Assembly: GCA_023015825.1 (NCBI GenBank)
Contig: JALKAW010000002.1
Coordinates: 186,001 to 250,000 of the forward strand
DNA length: 64,000 nucleotides
Source of the DNA: Flavobacteriaceae bacterium S0862
GTDB lineage: Bacteria > Bacteroidota > Bacteroidia > Flavobacteriales > Flavobacteriaceae
Direction: 5' to 3'
This document shows, piece by piece, positions 44,940-53,851 of this stretch. The notes beneath the pieces are model-generated. The model worked only from the letters and a program-made list of their open reading frames with translations. It was not told where the DNA came from and did not search any database. Position 1 is the first letter of the stretch; each line of letters begins with the position of its first letter. The translations under genes were made by a program, and so were the position numbers.

Positions 44940-46393
44940 AAAATGAAAAAAAGCATATTGATAGATTATACCAAGAAGGACTAAAAAGCTTCGAAGCCAC
45001 TCCAAGTGAGGCTGTTTGGGAAAATATTTCTGAGCGAATTCATGGTAAAGAAAAAAAGCGCAGGGTAATTCCATTATGGATAAAATTGTCGGGTATAGCC
45101 GCAGGATTACTCTTATTGGTTACATTAGGAAATAAACTATTCTTTCAAGACGATAATACCATTCCTGAATTAAATGAAACTATTGTTGATACCAATTCTA
45201 AAAACAATCAAAATAAGAAAAATAATATAGACGAAGTTTTTGACACAAAAACTGAAATTGCTTCAGAGGAAAATGTAGTGCAAGAAGATTCGAATGAGGC
45301 TGAGGCAAAAGAATCATTAAACAATATTCAAAAAAAATCAAAACCTCATATTGTCAATAAAAATGAGTCTGTTGTTGCTAATAGTAGAATGACCAATTCT
45401 AAAAATATCAATACAGTAGAATCCCAAAGAAATGCTATTCAAGAAGAACTTTCAAAGGCAGCTAATGATAAATCTAAAGTAGCTAAAGTAGAAAACTCAA
45501 CTCCTGAAAAACTTGAACTTGAAAGCGATTTGGTTAAATCTAAAAACAAAATAAACACTGAAGAAGATAAAAAAGGCGAAACCGTTGGAGAATTATCTAT
45601 TGAAGATGTTATTGCTGAAAACAATCAAGCAAAGCAAAACGAAGATGAGTTAACAACTAAAGAAAAAGCTGCTAAACGTTGGAGTGTAGCTTCAAATGTA
45701 GCTCCCGTTTACTTTAATACATTAGGTTCTGGATCTTCGATTCATAGTGAATTTAATAACAATGCCAAATCAGGAAATATTAACATGAGTTATGGTGTTT
45801 CTGCAAATTATGCCATAAATGACAAAATAAATTTAAGGGTTGGTGTTAATAATGTAAAGCTAGGATATAATACGCATGATGTTTTTAATTTAAGTAGTAC
45901 AGCAGCAAATCCAATTAGTTCGGTGGCTGTTAAAAACATCGCTGTTTCCAAAAGTGCTTCTGTAGGAATTACATCTACAAATGTTGGAGGTATGAGTTTT
46001 GCTCAAGTTCCAGAAACGTTAACTAATGACTTTAATGCATCCATTAATCAAGAATTAGGGTTTTTTGAAATTCCTTTAGAAATTCAATATAAAATCACAA
46101 ATACCAAATTAGGAATTAATGCTATTGGAGGTTTTAGCGCTTTGTTTTTAAGCAATAATGAAATCTATTCTACTTTTGATGGTCAAACTACTTTAATTGG
46201 AAATGCAACAAATATTAATAATTTGAGTTATAGTGCTAACCTTGGATTTGGTTTAAACTATAAATTATCGAATAAATTAAATTTAAATCTTGAACCCATG
46301 TTTAAATATCAATTAAACACGTTTAAAAATACTTCTGGCAATTTTAAGCCATATTTTATAGGAGTATATTCTGGTTTGAGCTTTAAATTTTAA
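44936..46393 (+). CDS. Anti-sigma-like membrane protein with C-terminal outer-membrane beta-barrel
   Basis: This 485-residue protein has a cytoplasmic N-terminus (1-45, with LYQEGLKSFEATPSEAVWENI), one transmembrane helix (about 46-68), a long Lys/Glu/Asn-rich linker of about 175 residues (70-245), and a C-terminal outer-membrane barrel of about eight strands (about 248-485, ending in Phe as in many barrels). It overlaps the ECF sigma gene by 4 bp. I infer that the N-terminus binds the sigma factor and the protein crosses the whole envelope. A simple outer-membrane protein with misread N-terminus is the alternative, but the sigma neighbour and helix argue against it. Confidence 0.8.
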   Translation: MKNEKKHIDRLYQEGLKSFEATPSEAVWENISERIHGKEKKRRVIPLWIKLSGIAAGLLLLVTLGNKLFFQDDNTIPELNETIVDTNSKNNQNKKNNIDEVFDTKTEIASEENVVQEDSNEAEAKESLNNIQKKSKPHIVNKNESVVANSRMTNSKNINTVESQRNAIQEELSKAANDKSKVAKVENSTPEKLELESDLVKSKNKINTEEDKKGETVGELSIEDVIAENNQAKQNEDELTTKEKAAKRWSVASNVAPVYFNTLGSGSSIHSEFNNNAKSGNINMSYGVSANYAINDKINLRVGVNNVKLGYNTHDVFNLSSTAANPISSVAVKNIAVSKSASVGITSTNVGGMSFAQVPETLTNDFNASINQELGFFEIPLEIQYKITNTKLGINAIGGFSALFLSNNEIYSTFDGQTTLIGNATNINNLSYSANLGFGLNYKLSNKLNLNLEPMFKYQLNTFKNTSGNFKPYFIGVYSGLSFKF

Positions 46394-46453
46394 GAATTTT
46401 AGTTGGTTAGGTTGGTTATTGTGCTTCGTCTTAGAAGTGTCAATAATTTTTAA

Positions 46454-46482
46454 AAGTCACTCTTTTTGAGTGGCTTTTTTTA
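46454..46482 (+). terminator. Terminator of the sigma/anti-sigma operon
   Basis: Stem GTCACTC/GAGTGGC (one T-G pair; 46456-46462 with 46468-46474), 5-nt loop, then a run of seven T which overlaps the stop codon of the convergent PlsC-like gene. Confidence 0.75.
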
Positions 46483-47211
46483 TGCTTGAAGCTCTTGCAA
46501 AATAATCTCTCTAGAGGTATTATTTAATTGCTTTGTGTCTTCAATTTCTAAATGCTTCGTTTCTAAGAATTCATGAATTTTAACACGTAACATTCCTGGT
46601 CCTCCGCTAAAGAAGGTATATGAAAATCGCTTTTTGTTATCATAAAAGGTAATTGGTACAATTGGAATTTCATGCTTAATTGCCAATCTAAAAGCACCAT
46701 CCTTAAAATCGGCTAAAAGCACTTCTTCATCTGGCACTAAACCTTCAGGGAAAATACAAATACTCAATCCAGATTGTAAACGTCGTTGTGCTCTAATAAA
46801 TACTGCCTGTCTACTTTTAGCACTGCTTCTATCTACCAAAATACAGGTTCGCTTATAGAAAAATCCAAACAATGGTATTTTAGCCAACTCCTTTTTTCCA
46901 ACAAACACAAAAGGGTTATCCTTAATCGTCACTAACATGAGCATAATATCAATCATTGAAGTATGGTTAGCGATAAACATATAACTCTTACCTTTTTCTA
47001 AATTTTGCAGCTTAGTGATTTTCCAACCAAGGCCCATACCAATTAAAATAAATTTTGACCAAATGCGTGCTAACTTAAAAAAGAAAGGATACCATCGTTC
47101 TTTAGCTATGGAAACAATAAGAAAAGGGAATAGAATAATTATTGGTAATGCAACAAGTACATAAAACCAAATACGATATAAAATCCAGAAAGGATATTTT
47201 AAAAATTTCAT
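46480..47211 (-). CDS. 1-acyl-sn-glycerol-3-phosphate acyltransferase family protein
   Basis: This 243-residue PlsC-like acyltransferase has an N-terminal hydrophobic helix (about 10-35), NHTSMID (His83, Asp88) and FPEGLVPD (about 152-159) where canonical PlsC has FPEGTRS, so it may use a different acceptor. I prefer ATG 47211 (MKFLKYPF); ATG 47218-47220 overlaps the promoter -7 element. It is the second PlsC-type protein in the window. It is divergent from trpS. Confidence 0.87.
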   Translation of the reverse strand: MKFLKYPFWILYRIWFYVLVALPIIILFPFLIVSIAKERWYPFFFKLARIWSKFILIGMGLGWKITKLQNLEKGKSYMFIANHTSMIDIMLMLVTIKDNPFVFVGKKELAKIPLFGFFYKRTCILVDRSSAKSRQAVFIRAQRRLQSGLSICIFPEGLVPDEEVLLADFKDGAFRLAIKHEIPIVPITFYDNKKRFSYTFFSGGPGMLRVKIHEFLETKHLEIEDTKQLNNTSREIILQELQA

Positions 47212-47217
47212 TAGAGC

Positions 47218-47225
47218 CAAATCTA
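47218..47225 (-). promoter_or_regulatory. -7 promoter element of the PlsC-like gene
   Basis: On the minus strand this reads TAGATTTG, matching TAnnTTTG, with TTG (47252-47250) 24 bp upstream. The ATG at 47211 is only 6 bp after it, so the transcript may be leaderless. Confidence 0.5.
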
Positions 47226-47235
47226 ATTAATTTAA

Positions 47236-47266
47236 TTGAGCTATTCTATCAAAAAAATTACCTTTG
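47236..47266 (+). promoter_or_regulatory. Promoter of trpS
   Basis: TTG (47236-47238), 20-bp spacer, TACCTTTG (47259-47266). Both boxes match consensus. The divergent PlsC promoter overlaps this one. Confidence 0.75.
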
Positions 47267-47316
47267 TGTTCGTTATAAAGAATTATTAATTAAAGAGATT
47301 CCTACTTTCGTGGGAA

Positions 47317-48291
47317 ATGACTATGGCTAGAATACTAACTGGTGTACAAAGTACAGGAACACCGCACTTAGGAAATCTTTTAGGAGCAATTATTCCTGCA
47401 ATACAAATGAGTAACGATCCAAATAACGAATCGTTTCTTTTTATTGCAGATATGCACTCATTAACTCAAATAAAAGATGCTGATACGTTAAAAAATAATA
47501 CATACTCTACTGCTGCTGCATGGTTAGCTTTTGGTTTAAATATTGACAAAACCGTGTTTTATCGCCAAAGTGATGTGCCTCAAGTAACTGAACTTTCATG
47601 GTATTTAAGCTGTTTCTTCCCTTATCAAAGATTGACATTAGCACATAGTTTTAAGGATAAAGCTGATAGATTGGAAGATGTAAACGCAGGTTTGTTTACC
47701 TATCCAATGCTTATGGCTGCAGATATATTGTTATATGATGCACATATTATTCCTGTTGGTAAAGACCAATTACAACATATTGAAATGACGCGCGATGTAG
47801 CCTCACGTTTTCATGCAAAGGTTGGAGAAACCTTTGTAATACCTGAGGCCGATATACAAAAAGACACTATGTATGTTCCTGGTACAGACGGTGGTAAAAT
47901 GAGTAAAAGCCAAAATAATATTATCAATTTATTTTTGCCTGATAAACAATTACGCAAGCAAATTATGGCTATTGCTACAAATAGCAAGCCTTTAGAAGAC
48001 CCTAAAGACTGGAAAACTTGTAATTGCTTTGCGCTTTTCAAGCTCGTTGCTAATGACACTCAAATAGCTGAGATGAAAGCCAATTACGAAAAAGGTGGTT
48101 ATGGTTATGGCCATGCAAAACAAGCTTTATTTGAATTACTCATTGATAAATTTTCAGCTGAAAGAGAACGTTACAATTATTATATGGATAACCTAAACGA
48201 AATTGATAAAGCCTTGGCTATTGGTGCTGAAAAAGCTAAGGTTGTTGCCGATGATGTGCTAAAAAGGGTTAGAACGAAGATTGGGTATTAG
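47317..48291 (+). CDS. trpS: Tryptophan-tRNA ligase
   Basis: This 324-residue class I synthetase charges tRNA-Trp. The HIGH-type motif is GTPHLGN (about 14-20) and the KMSKS motif is GGKMSKS (about 190-196). Length fits the bacterial family. The true start may be ATG 47323 (MARILTGVQ), two codons later. It has a good consensus promoter; no attenuator-like Trp leader peptide was seen in the 50-bp leader. Confidence 0.97.
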   Translation: MTMARILTGVQSTGTPHLGNLLGAIIPAIQMSNDPNNESFLFIADMHSLTQIKDADTLKNNTYSTAAAWLAFGLNIDKTVFYRQSDVPQVTELSWYLSCFFPYQRLTLAHSFKDKADRLEDVNAGLFTYPMLMAADILLYDAHIIPVGKDQLQHIEMTRDVASRFHAKVGETFVIPEADIQKDTMYVPGTDGGKMSKSQNNIINLFLPDKQLRKQIMAIATNSKPLEDPKDWKTCNCFALFKLVANDTQIAEMKANYEKGGYGYGHAKQALFELLIDKFSAERERYNYYMDNLNEIDKALAIGAEKAKVVADDVLKRVRTKIGY

Positions 48292-48327
48292 TAGCCTATC
48301 TGCCTAGCAATTTCTTTAATAAAATTA

Positions 48328-48831
48328 TCAGTTCGTTTTATAAAATCTAATTTGAGTCGCATTGTGTTTATAATGAAATTTAATTTCAATTTTATAATCT
48401 TGCTTTTTCCATAAAATAAGATTAGGTGTCTCATTTAAAGAAACTTCTTTGGTAGAATATTTTCGTTTTCTTAGCTGTTGATGAAATCCATCTTTATTTG
48501 TGGATTTTGATTCATAAATCAATTTATCTATTTTAGATATGTGTGTTGGGTTGTTATATTTATTAATAAAAGCATCTAAACAACATTTATCTATAATTGA
48601 AATAGACGTAACAGTTATCAACTGTATTAGCTTTTTCTCATCAAGTGTTACGGACAAGCTATTAATTTGTGTTCCTAAATACTCTGTGTTCTTTGCAAAT
48701 TCAAAAACGCTAGATGTGTAGCCTTCTAGTGCAGATAATCCATTTTTAACTATTTCTAAATTTTTTTCTTTTAATAGTTCTTCTATAGGTTGCCCTAAAT
48801 AATCAACAAAATTTATCGCTTTCTCTTTCAT
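48328..48831 (-). CDS. Hypothetical protein (167 aa)
   Basis: This 167-residue soluble protein is not recognised. It is Lys-rich and mostly helical in the first 110 residues, with a Cys-Cys pair near residue 84, and ends in a strand-rich part (YKIEIKFHYKHNATQIRFYK). No signal peptide or membrane helix is seen. It lies between the convergent trpS gene and dprA, 42 bp from the dprA stop side, on the same strand as dprA, and could be read through from it. Confidence 0.65.
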   Translation of the reverse strand: MKEKAINFVDYLGQPIEELLKEKNLEIVKNGLSALEGYTSSVFEFAKNTEYLGTQINSLSVTLDEKKLIQLITVTSISIIDKCCLDAFINKYNNPTHISKIDKLIYESKSTNKDGFHQQLRKRKYSTKEVSLNETPNLILWKKQDYKIEIKFHYKHNATQIRFYKTN

Positions 48832-48873
48832 TTTATGATTTCAATTAAAACGATTTCTGTTTTTCATAAGAGT

Positions 48874-49974
48874 TTAAATAACCTCAAATTGCTTCCCAGG
48901 TAATGGTCTCACAACACCTTTTAATTCCATATTCAATAAAATAGATGCTACCCTAAAGGTAGGCATATTGCATTTTAAAGCAATAATATCTAGTAATTCC
49001 TTCCCATTCTCTTTTAATAAATTATAAATCAACTTTTCATCGGTATCGAGCTCTACAAACAACTGTTTTTGCACTAGCTTCTTCTCGCTTTCTAGCTTCC
49101 AATTGAGTATAAAAGGAATATCCTCAGGTTTTGAGAGTAAATGTGCGCGTTGTAATTTAATTAAGTTATTACAGCCAACACTTTGTGTATCTGTAAGGCG
49201 TCCAGGAACTGCAAAAACCTCTCGATTATATGAGTTTGCAATATCTGCAGTCACTAAGCTTCCTCCTTTTTCAGCAGATTCTACCACAATAGTTGCTTCG
49301 CTTAATCCTGCAATAATTCGGTTACGTTTTAAAAAGTTGTTTCGGTCAAACTCATCAGTACTCCAAAAATCAGTGAAAAATCCACCATGGTTTTCAATGT
49401 CAGCCACATATTTTTTATGAACCTTTGGATAAATTTGATTAAACCCATGTGCTAAACAACCAATGGTTTGCAAATTATATTTTAAAGCAGCTTTTTGCGC
49501 AGTAATATCTGTACCATAAGCAAATCCAGACACAATAATTGGGTTGTAAGGTGCTAAATGTTCAACAATCGCTTCACAATTAGCAATTCCTTGAGTGGTA
49601 ATTTTTCGTGCGCCAACTATACTAATAATAGGTTGGTTTTTTATGTTTACATTTCCTTTCTGAAATAATAAAATAGGCCCATCAACGCAGTGCTTTAATC
49701 GCTCAGGATAACTGCTTTCCATAAAATAGTGGCTAACAATATCATGCTTCTTTATAAATTCCAATTCTTTTCTAGCATTCTGCAGTAACATGTCTTTATG
49801 TAAATCACCAATGGCATACGTACCAATACCATCAATTTTAAGCAAGTTTTGTTTCTTTTCATTTAGAACAGCCTCAGGAGAACCACAATGCGCAATAAGT
49901 TTTTTAGCTGTAATGTCACCAATATTTGGAGCATTTTGTAAGGCTAAAGCATATAATAAATTGGTATTGGACAT
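48874..49974 (-). CDS. dprA: DNA-processing protein DprA
   Basis: This 366-residue protein has an N-terminal SAM/HhH-like part (about 1-75), the DprA Rossmann fold (about 95-295: ISIVGARKITTQG, SGFAYGTDITAQ, RNRIIAGLSEA, EKGGSLVTA) and a C-terminal winged-helix domain (about 305-366). DprA loads RecA onto incoming single-stranded DNA in natural transformation. I prefer the ATG at 49974; ATG 49983 is three codons upstream. The presence of dprA suggests competence, although other com genes are not in this window. Confidence 0.95.
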   Translation of the reverse strand: MSNTNLLYALALQNAPNIGDITAKKLIAHCGSPEAVLNEKKQNLLKIDGIGTYAIGDLHKDMLLQNARKELEFIKKHDIVSHYFMESSYPERLKHCVDGPILLFQKGNVNIKNQPIISIVGARKITTQGIANCEAIVEHLAPYNPIIVSGFAYGTDITAQKAALKYNLQTIGCLAHGFNQIYPKVHKKYVADIENHGGFFTDFWSTDEFDRNNFLKRNRIIAGLSEATIVVESAEKGGSLVTADIANSYNREVFAVPGRLTDTQSVGCNNLIKLQRAHLLSKPEDIPFILNWKLESEKKLVQKQLFVELDTDEKLIYNLLKENGKELLDIIALKCNMPTFRVASILLNMELKGVVRPLPGKQFEVI

Positions 49975-50063
49975 GTACATCATTGAATTACAACGTACAA
50001 GAAACTAAAAATTACATTGTTAATAAATAGTTGGAGGAACTTTTTTACGGATTGAAAAATTTT

Positions 50064-50071
50064 TAACTTTG
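50064..50071 (+). promoter_or_regulatory. -7 promoter element next to the SPOR-protein start
   Basis: TAACTTTG matches TAnnTTTG and ends only 5 bp before the ATG at 50077, so transcription would start at or next to the A of the start codon. Confidence 0.55.
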
Positions 50072-50076
50072 TTTCT

Positions 50077-51015
50077 ATGCAATTGGAAACCTATATAAGT
50101 GATTTATTATACAGATATGAATGTGTGATTATTCCAGATTTTGGAGCCTTTTTAACACAACCAGTGTCTGCAAAAGTTGATATTTCTAGTAATACTTTTT
50201 ACCCTCCTAAAAAAGTATTATCGTTTAATGAACAACTTAAAAATAATGATGGTTTGTTGGCAAATTACATTGCTGATGTCGAAAAACTACCTTACGAAGT
50301 TGCTGTAAAAAAGATTGCAAAAAAGACAAAATCCTTAAAGTCTTATTTAGCCCAAGGAGAAACGTTGACGTTTAAAAACATTGGTGATATTACGTTAAGT
50401 AATGAAGGTAAAATAACTTTTGAACCTTCTTACCATTTAAACTATTTAACTGATGCTTTTGGATTAGCAAAATTTGTATCGCCAAATGTATCAAGAGAAG
50501 TTTATAAAGAGCAAGTTGAATCCATTGAAAAAGTTGCTCCTATAGCAATTACACCAGAAAAACGTAAATCGCGAAATTACTTGAAATATGCTGCTGTTGC
50601 TGTTATAGCACTAACTTTAGGTGGCTTTGGAGCATCTAATTATTATCTCCATCAAATTGAGACTCAAAACCAAATAGCGCAGCAAGAAGCAACCCAAGAA
50701 ATTGAAAATAAAATTCAGGAAGCTACTTTTATAATAGATAATCCATTACCAAGCGTTACTCTAAATGTTGCCAAGCAAAGTGGTAATTTTCATATAGTCG
50801 CTGGTGCTTTCCGTATTGAAGAAAATTGTGATAAAAAATTAAAGCAATTACACGCTCAAGGTTTTAGTGCTAGAAAAATAGGCGCAAACAAATATGGGCT
50901 ACATCAAGTAGTGTATTCAAGTTACGACACAAGAGCTGAAGCACAACGTGAACTTTATAAAATTAAAAGAACACACAATCCTGATGCTTGGTTATTAGCT
51001 CAAAAACTTAATTAA
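50077..51015 (+). CDS. HU-CCDC81 and SPOR domain membrane protein
   Basis: This 312-residue protein has an N-terminal HU-CCDC81-type domain (about 1-120, opening with MQLETYISDLLYRYECVIIP), a linker, one transmembrane helix (about 169-190), a Gln/Glu-rich periplasmic linker, and a C-terminal SPOR domain (about 235-312) that binds denuded glycan strands at the division site. The N-terminal part is cytoplasmic and resembles DNA-binding HU folds. A link between nucleoid and septum is a possibility, not shown. The start is supported by the conserved N-terminus. Confidence 0.87.
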   Translation: MQLETYISDLLYRYECVIIPDFGAFLTQPVSAKVDISSNTFYPPKKVLSFNEQLKNNDGLLANYIADVEKLPYEVAVKKIAKKTKSLKSYLAQGETLTFKNIGDITLSNEGKITFEPSYHLNYLTDAFGLAKFVSPNVSREVYKEQVESIEKVAPIAITPEKRKSRNYLKYAAVAVIALTLGGFGASNYYLHQIETQNQIAQQEATQEIENKIQEATFIIDNPLPSVTLNVAKQSGNFHIVAGAFRIEENCDKKLKQLHAQGFSARKIGANKYGLHQVVYSSYDTRAEAQRELYKIKRTHNPDAWLLAQKLN

Positions 51016-51045
51016 ATTTTACTTCTTTAGTTTTTAAAAGGAGCT

Positions 51046-51053
51046 TACCTTTG
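51046..51053 (+). promoter_or_regulatory. -7 promoter element of the thioesterase gene
   Basis: TACCTTTG matches TAnnTTTG, 13 bp before the ATG at 51067, giving a leader of only a few bases. Confidence 0.5.
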
Positions 51054-51066
51054 CATTTCAAATAAA

Positions 51067-51585
51067 ATGTACATGGAAGCTAAACATCCTAATGATTCTA
51101 AAACAACAATGACCGACTTGGTTTTACCAAGCGAAACCAACCCTTTAAATAACTTATTTGGAGGCGAGCTATTGGCTCGTATGGATCGTGCTGCTAGTAT
51201 TGCTGCAAGGCGTCATTCACGAAGAATTGTGGTTACAGCTTCGGTTAACCATGTGGCGTTTAAGCACCCTGTTCCGCTAGGAAGTGTCGTTACCGTAGAA
51301 GCGAAAGTGTCAAGAGCATTCAAATCTTCTATGGAAGTATATTTAGATGTATGGATAGATGATAGAGAATCTGGTGAATGTACCAAGGCTAATGAAGCCA
51401 TTTATACCTTTGTGGCTGTAGATGAAACTGGTCGTCCAGTTAAAATTCCTGCAATCATTCCAGAAACAGAAGAAGAGAAAATTCGTTTTGACGGTGCTTT
51501 AAGGAGAAAACAATTAAGCCTAGTGCTTGCAGGAAAAATGAAACCAGATGAAGCTACAGAGCTTAAAGCCTTGTTTTTTGATTAA
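51067..51585 (+). CDS. Acyl-CoA thioesterase (hotdog fold)
   Basis: This 172-residue hotdog-fold enzyme of the acyl-CoA thioesterase (YciA/BACH) type has the core NPLNNLFGGELLARMDRAASIAA segment (about residues 24-46, part shown) and the strand HPVPLGSVV. It hydrolyses acyl-CoA to free acid and CoA. The start may also be ATG 51073. It has its own promoter and lies alone. Confidence 0.9.
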   Translation: MYMEAKHPNDSKTTMTDLVLPSETNPLNNLFGGELLARMDRAASIAARRHSRRIVVTASVNHVAFKHPVPLGSVVTVEAKVSRAFKSSMEVYLDVWIDDRESGECTKANEAIYTFVAVDETGRPVKIPAIIPETEEEKIRFDGALRRKQLSLVLAGKMKPDEATELKALFFD

Positions 51586-51631
51586 ACCTTTTTGAATTCA
51601 ATAAGTCTTATAGTAACAAAACCCAAATGCT

Positions 51632-51847
51632 ATGAGAACTTATTTTTTAATCTTCGGAATTGTCATTTTATATTCTGCTACCTCTTGTGTGTCAGGTGTT
51701 GCAGTAAAGTCTGCGCATACAATTACTGTTGTGAAAGTAGCTCCCAAACATCATAAAATTGTAATTGTAAAAGGAAAGCGTTATTACTTTTGGAATGGCA
51801 AACATTACAAAAAAACTAAAAAAGGATATACATTTGTAAGAGTATAA
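51632..51847 (+). CDS. Small basic lipoprotein-like protein (71 aa)
   Basis: This 71-residue protein has a hydrophobic signal with lipobox-like SATSC (Cys19) and a strongly basic mature part with repeated short motifs, GKRYYFWNGKHYKKTKKGY. The YYFWNGKHY pattern is found in small Bacteroidetes surface proteins of the DUF6515 type. Function unknown; the high pI suggests contact with lipid A or peptidoglycan. It ends 1 bp before the stop codon of the convergent EnvC gene. Confidence 0.7.
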   Translation: MRTYFLIFGIVILYSATSCVSGVAVKSAHTITVVKVAPKHHKIVIVKGKRYYFWNGKHYKKTKKGYTFVRV

Positions 51848-51848
51848 A

Positions 51849-53069
51849 CTATCGCTTAATCCAATACGCTGGATTTTGTTTTTCAAGACCTTTCCAAACG
51901 CCAAAACTTAATATGGCTTCGCCCGATGCTTTATTAGTACGAACTTCACCTATGTCTTGTTTAGTAGTAACCTTATCTCCTTTTTTGACATAGATTTTTG
52001 ATAGGTTTTTATAAATAGTGAAATAATTTCCATGTTGAATCATTACAATATTATTACCATTATTTTGCTTTACCACAGAGTTTACAGTTCCATTAAAAAC
52101 AGCTCGTACCTTTTCTCCCTTATTAGTTTCAATTCTAACACCATTATTAGTGATTTTAACTGTTCTGTCTATAGGTGAGGGTTTTGTTCCAAAAGGCACT
52201 TTAATAAACCCTTCGCTAACAGGCCAAGGTAATTTTCCTTTATTAGCGACAAAGCTCGATGCCAATAATTCTTCTTCAGGAGTTAAGGCAAATGTTTTTG
52301 AAGAGGAAGATTTTCCCGCTTTTTTATTAGACGCTGAGATAGCTGCTCTAATTATTTTCTCAATCTCCTTATTTATCCTATCAGCCTCTTGTTGCTTGGT
52401 TCTAATTTGAGATTTATACTTACTTATATTTTTGCTTACAGAAGCCATTAAACCTTCATACTCTTTTAGCTCTTTATCTAATTCCTTTTTTGCTAATCTG
52501 TTGGCTTCAATTAATTTTTGTTTCTCTTGTTTTTGTGTTTGAAGATTTTTGTTTAACTCTTGGAGTTTGATGGTTTGAAGCTTAATTTCTTCTCCTTGTT
52601 TTTTTTGATAATTGGCATATTGCTTAATATACTGTAAGCGCTTATATGCTTGTTGAAAGTTACTAGAGCTCAGCAAAAACATAATTTTACTTTCTTCAGA
52701 CCTACTTTTGTAGGACTTGACAATCATTGCTGCATATTCATCTTTTAAAATCTGTAAACGGTTTCTTAGATTGGTAATTTCTTTTTGATTGTTGTTAATT
52801 TCCCTCGTTAAATTATTGGCTTGCTGATTTATGTTTCTAATTAAATTTTGCCTTACTGAAATTTTGTAATTAATATTATCTAGACTAGATAAAATGGTTG
52901 TTTGTTCTTTTTTGCCTTGCGACATTAGGCGCTCAAACTGGTTTATTTGACGTGTTAATTCTCGTCGTCTCTCTTCTAATTGTTTTTGTTTTGCACTTTG
53001 TGCTTGTGCAAATGTGACTAAAAAGAATAGAATTAAAAAGAAGTATGTTTTATGTGTGGATACGTTCAC
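51849..53069 (-). CDS. EnvC-like amidase activator (degenerate M23 domain)
   Basis: This 406-residue periplasmic protein has a signal peptide (1-23), a long coiled coil (about 24-250), and a C-terminal LytM/M23 fold (about 285-400). The zinc ligands of active M23 peptidases are absent: NNGVRIET stands in place of the HxGxD box and YKNLS in place of the final HLS. This matches EnvC, which activates cell-wall amidases at division rather than cutting itself. It is the last gene of the flippase-dut-TPR-DUF4292-envC group, 5 bp after DUF4292. Confidence 0.88.
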   Translation of the reverse strand: MNVSTHKTYFFLILFFLVTFAQAQSAKQKQLEERRRELTRQINQFERLMSQGKKEQTTILSSLDNINYKISVRQNLIRNINQQANNLTREINNNQKEITNLRNRLQILKDEYAAMIVKSYKSRSEESKIMFLLSSSNFQQAYKRLQYIKQYANYQKKQGEEIKLQTIKLQELNKNLQTQKQEKQKLIEANRLAKKELDKELKEYEGLMASVSKNISKYKSQIRTKQQEADRINKEIEKIIRAAISASNKKAGKSSSSKTFALTPEEELLASSFVANKGKLPWPVSEGFIKVPFGTKPSPIDRTVKITNNGVRIETNKGEKVRAVFNGTVNSVVKQNNGNNIVMIQHGNYFTIYKNLSKIYVKKGDKVTTKQDIGEVRTNKASGEAILSFGVWKGLEKQNPAYWIKR

Positions 53070-53074
53070 CTTCT

Positions 53075-53851
53075 TTATCTTTTAACAACAATTTCTTTAA
53101 ACCCTGTTGGAATTCGAAAAGGAAACCTTAAATCACTATCTAAAGAAACTGACTTAAACTCCATATTAATTTGAGTTTCAAAATTACCTTGCACAGCTAT
53201 AATATTGACGTTTTTGGGCAATACTTGTTTATCAACTTCTTGATAGTCTTTATAGTCAATTTGTAATATTCTTTGCTCAAGGGCTTGAGAAATTTGCTGT
53301 GAATCCATTTTATAATGCGACGGATTTAAAAGCAATAGAATTTCAAGTAATTCGCTTTGTCTTTTTGGCTGAAGCAAATAGGACTTGTCAAAAACATCTA
53401 CTTTATAATTATTAGTTGTTAAATCAAAAAGAGCCTCGCCAAGTAACAAATTTTGTACTTTATTAAAATCTAAATCGGTTCCTAAAAGGTCACTAATTAA
53501 TGAGAAATTGCCATCAAAATAGGTGTTATCTAACTTATTGTAAAAACTCACTTTTGTTGGTGTTATTTTTGCGCGAACAATCCCTAAAGTGGCACTTAAC
53601 CAAATGGTTTTGTCTTTTTCCATTCTAAGGTTAATACTATGGGTTTGCTCCATATCTCCTTGCAAATATTCTACTTTAACACGAGCTTGAAGGGTTTTAA
53701 ATTTAGTAAAGGTTTTAGTATGCTCTTTTATTAATTGTCTTGAAGATATTTTGCTATCCAATTCACTATTGGAAGTAATACTTTTAGCTGACTTACACCC
53801 AAAGCTTATCAAAAGCACAATTGCTAATACTATGTAGGTTATTTTTTTCAT
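53075..53851 (-). CDS. DUF4292 lipoprotein
   Basis: This 258-residue lipoprotein has the lipobox ISFGC with Cys19 and a LolA/LolB-like beta-rich domain (about 50-255, with IWLSATLGIVRAKITPTKV). DUF4292 proteins are widespread in Bacteroidetes without known function; a lipid- or lipoprotein-carrying role is suggested by the fold. It overlaps the TPR gene by 4 bp and precedes envC by 5 bp. Confidence 0.85.
   Translation of the reverse strand: MKKITYIVLAIVLLISFGCKSAKSITSNSELDSKISSRQLIKEHTKTFTKFKTLQARVKVEYLQGDMEQTHSINLRMEKDKTIWLSATLGIVRAKITPTKVSFYNKLDNTYFDGNFSLISDLLGTDLDFNKVQNLLLGEALFDLTTNNYKVDVFDKSYLLQPKRQSELLEILLLLNPSHYKMDSQQISQALEQRILQIDYKDYQEVDKQVLPKNVNIIAVQGNFETQINMEFKSVSLDSDLRFPFRIPTGFKEIVVKR

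Noticed and set aside
48292-48327. Terminator between trpS and the hypothetical gene
   Set aside because: No stable stem with a T-run could be found in the 36-bp gap.
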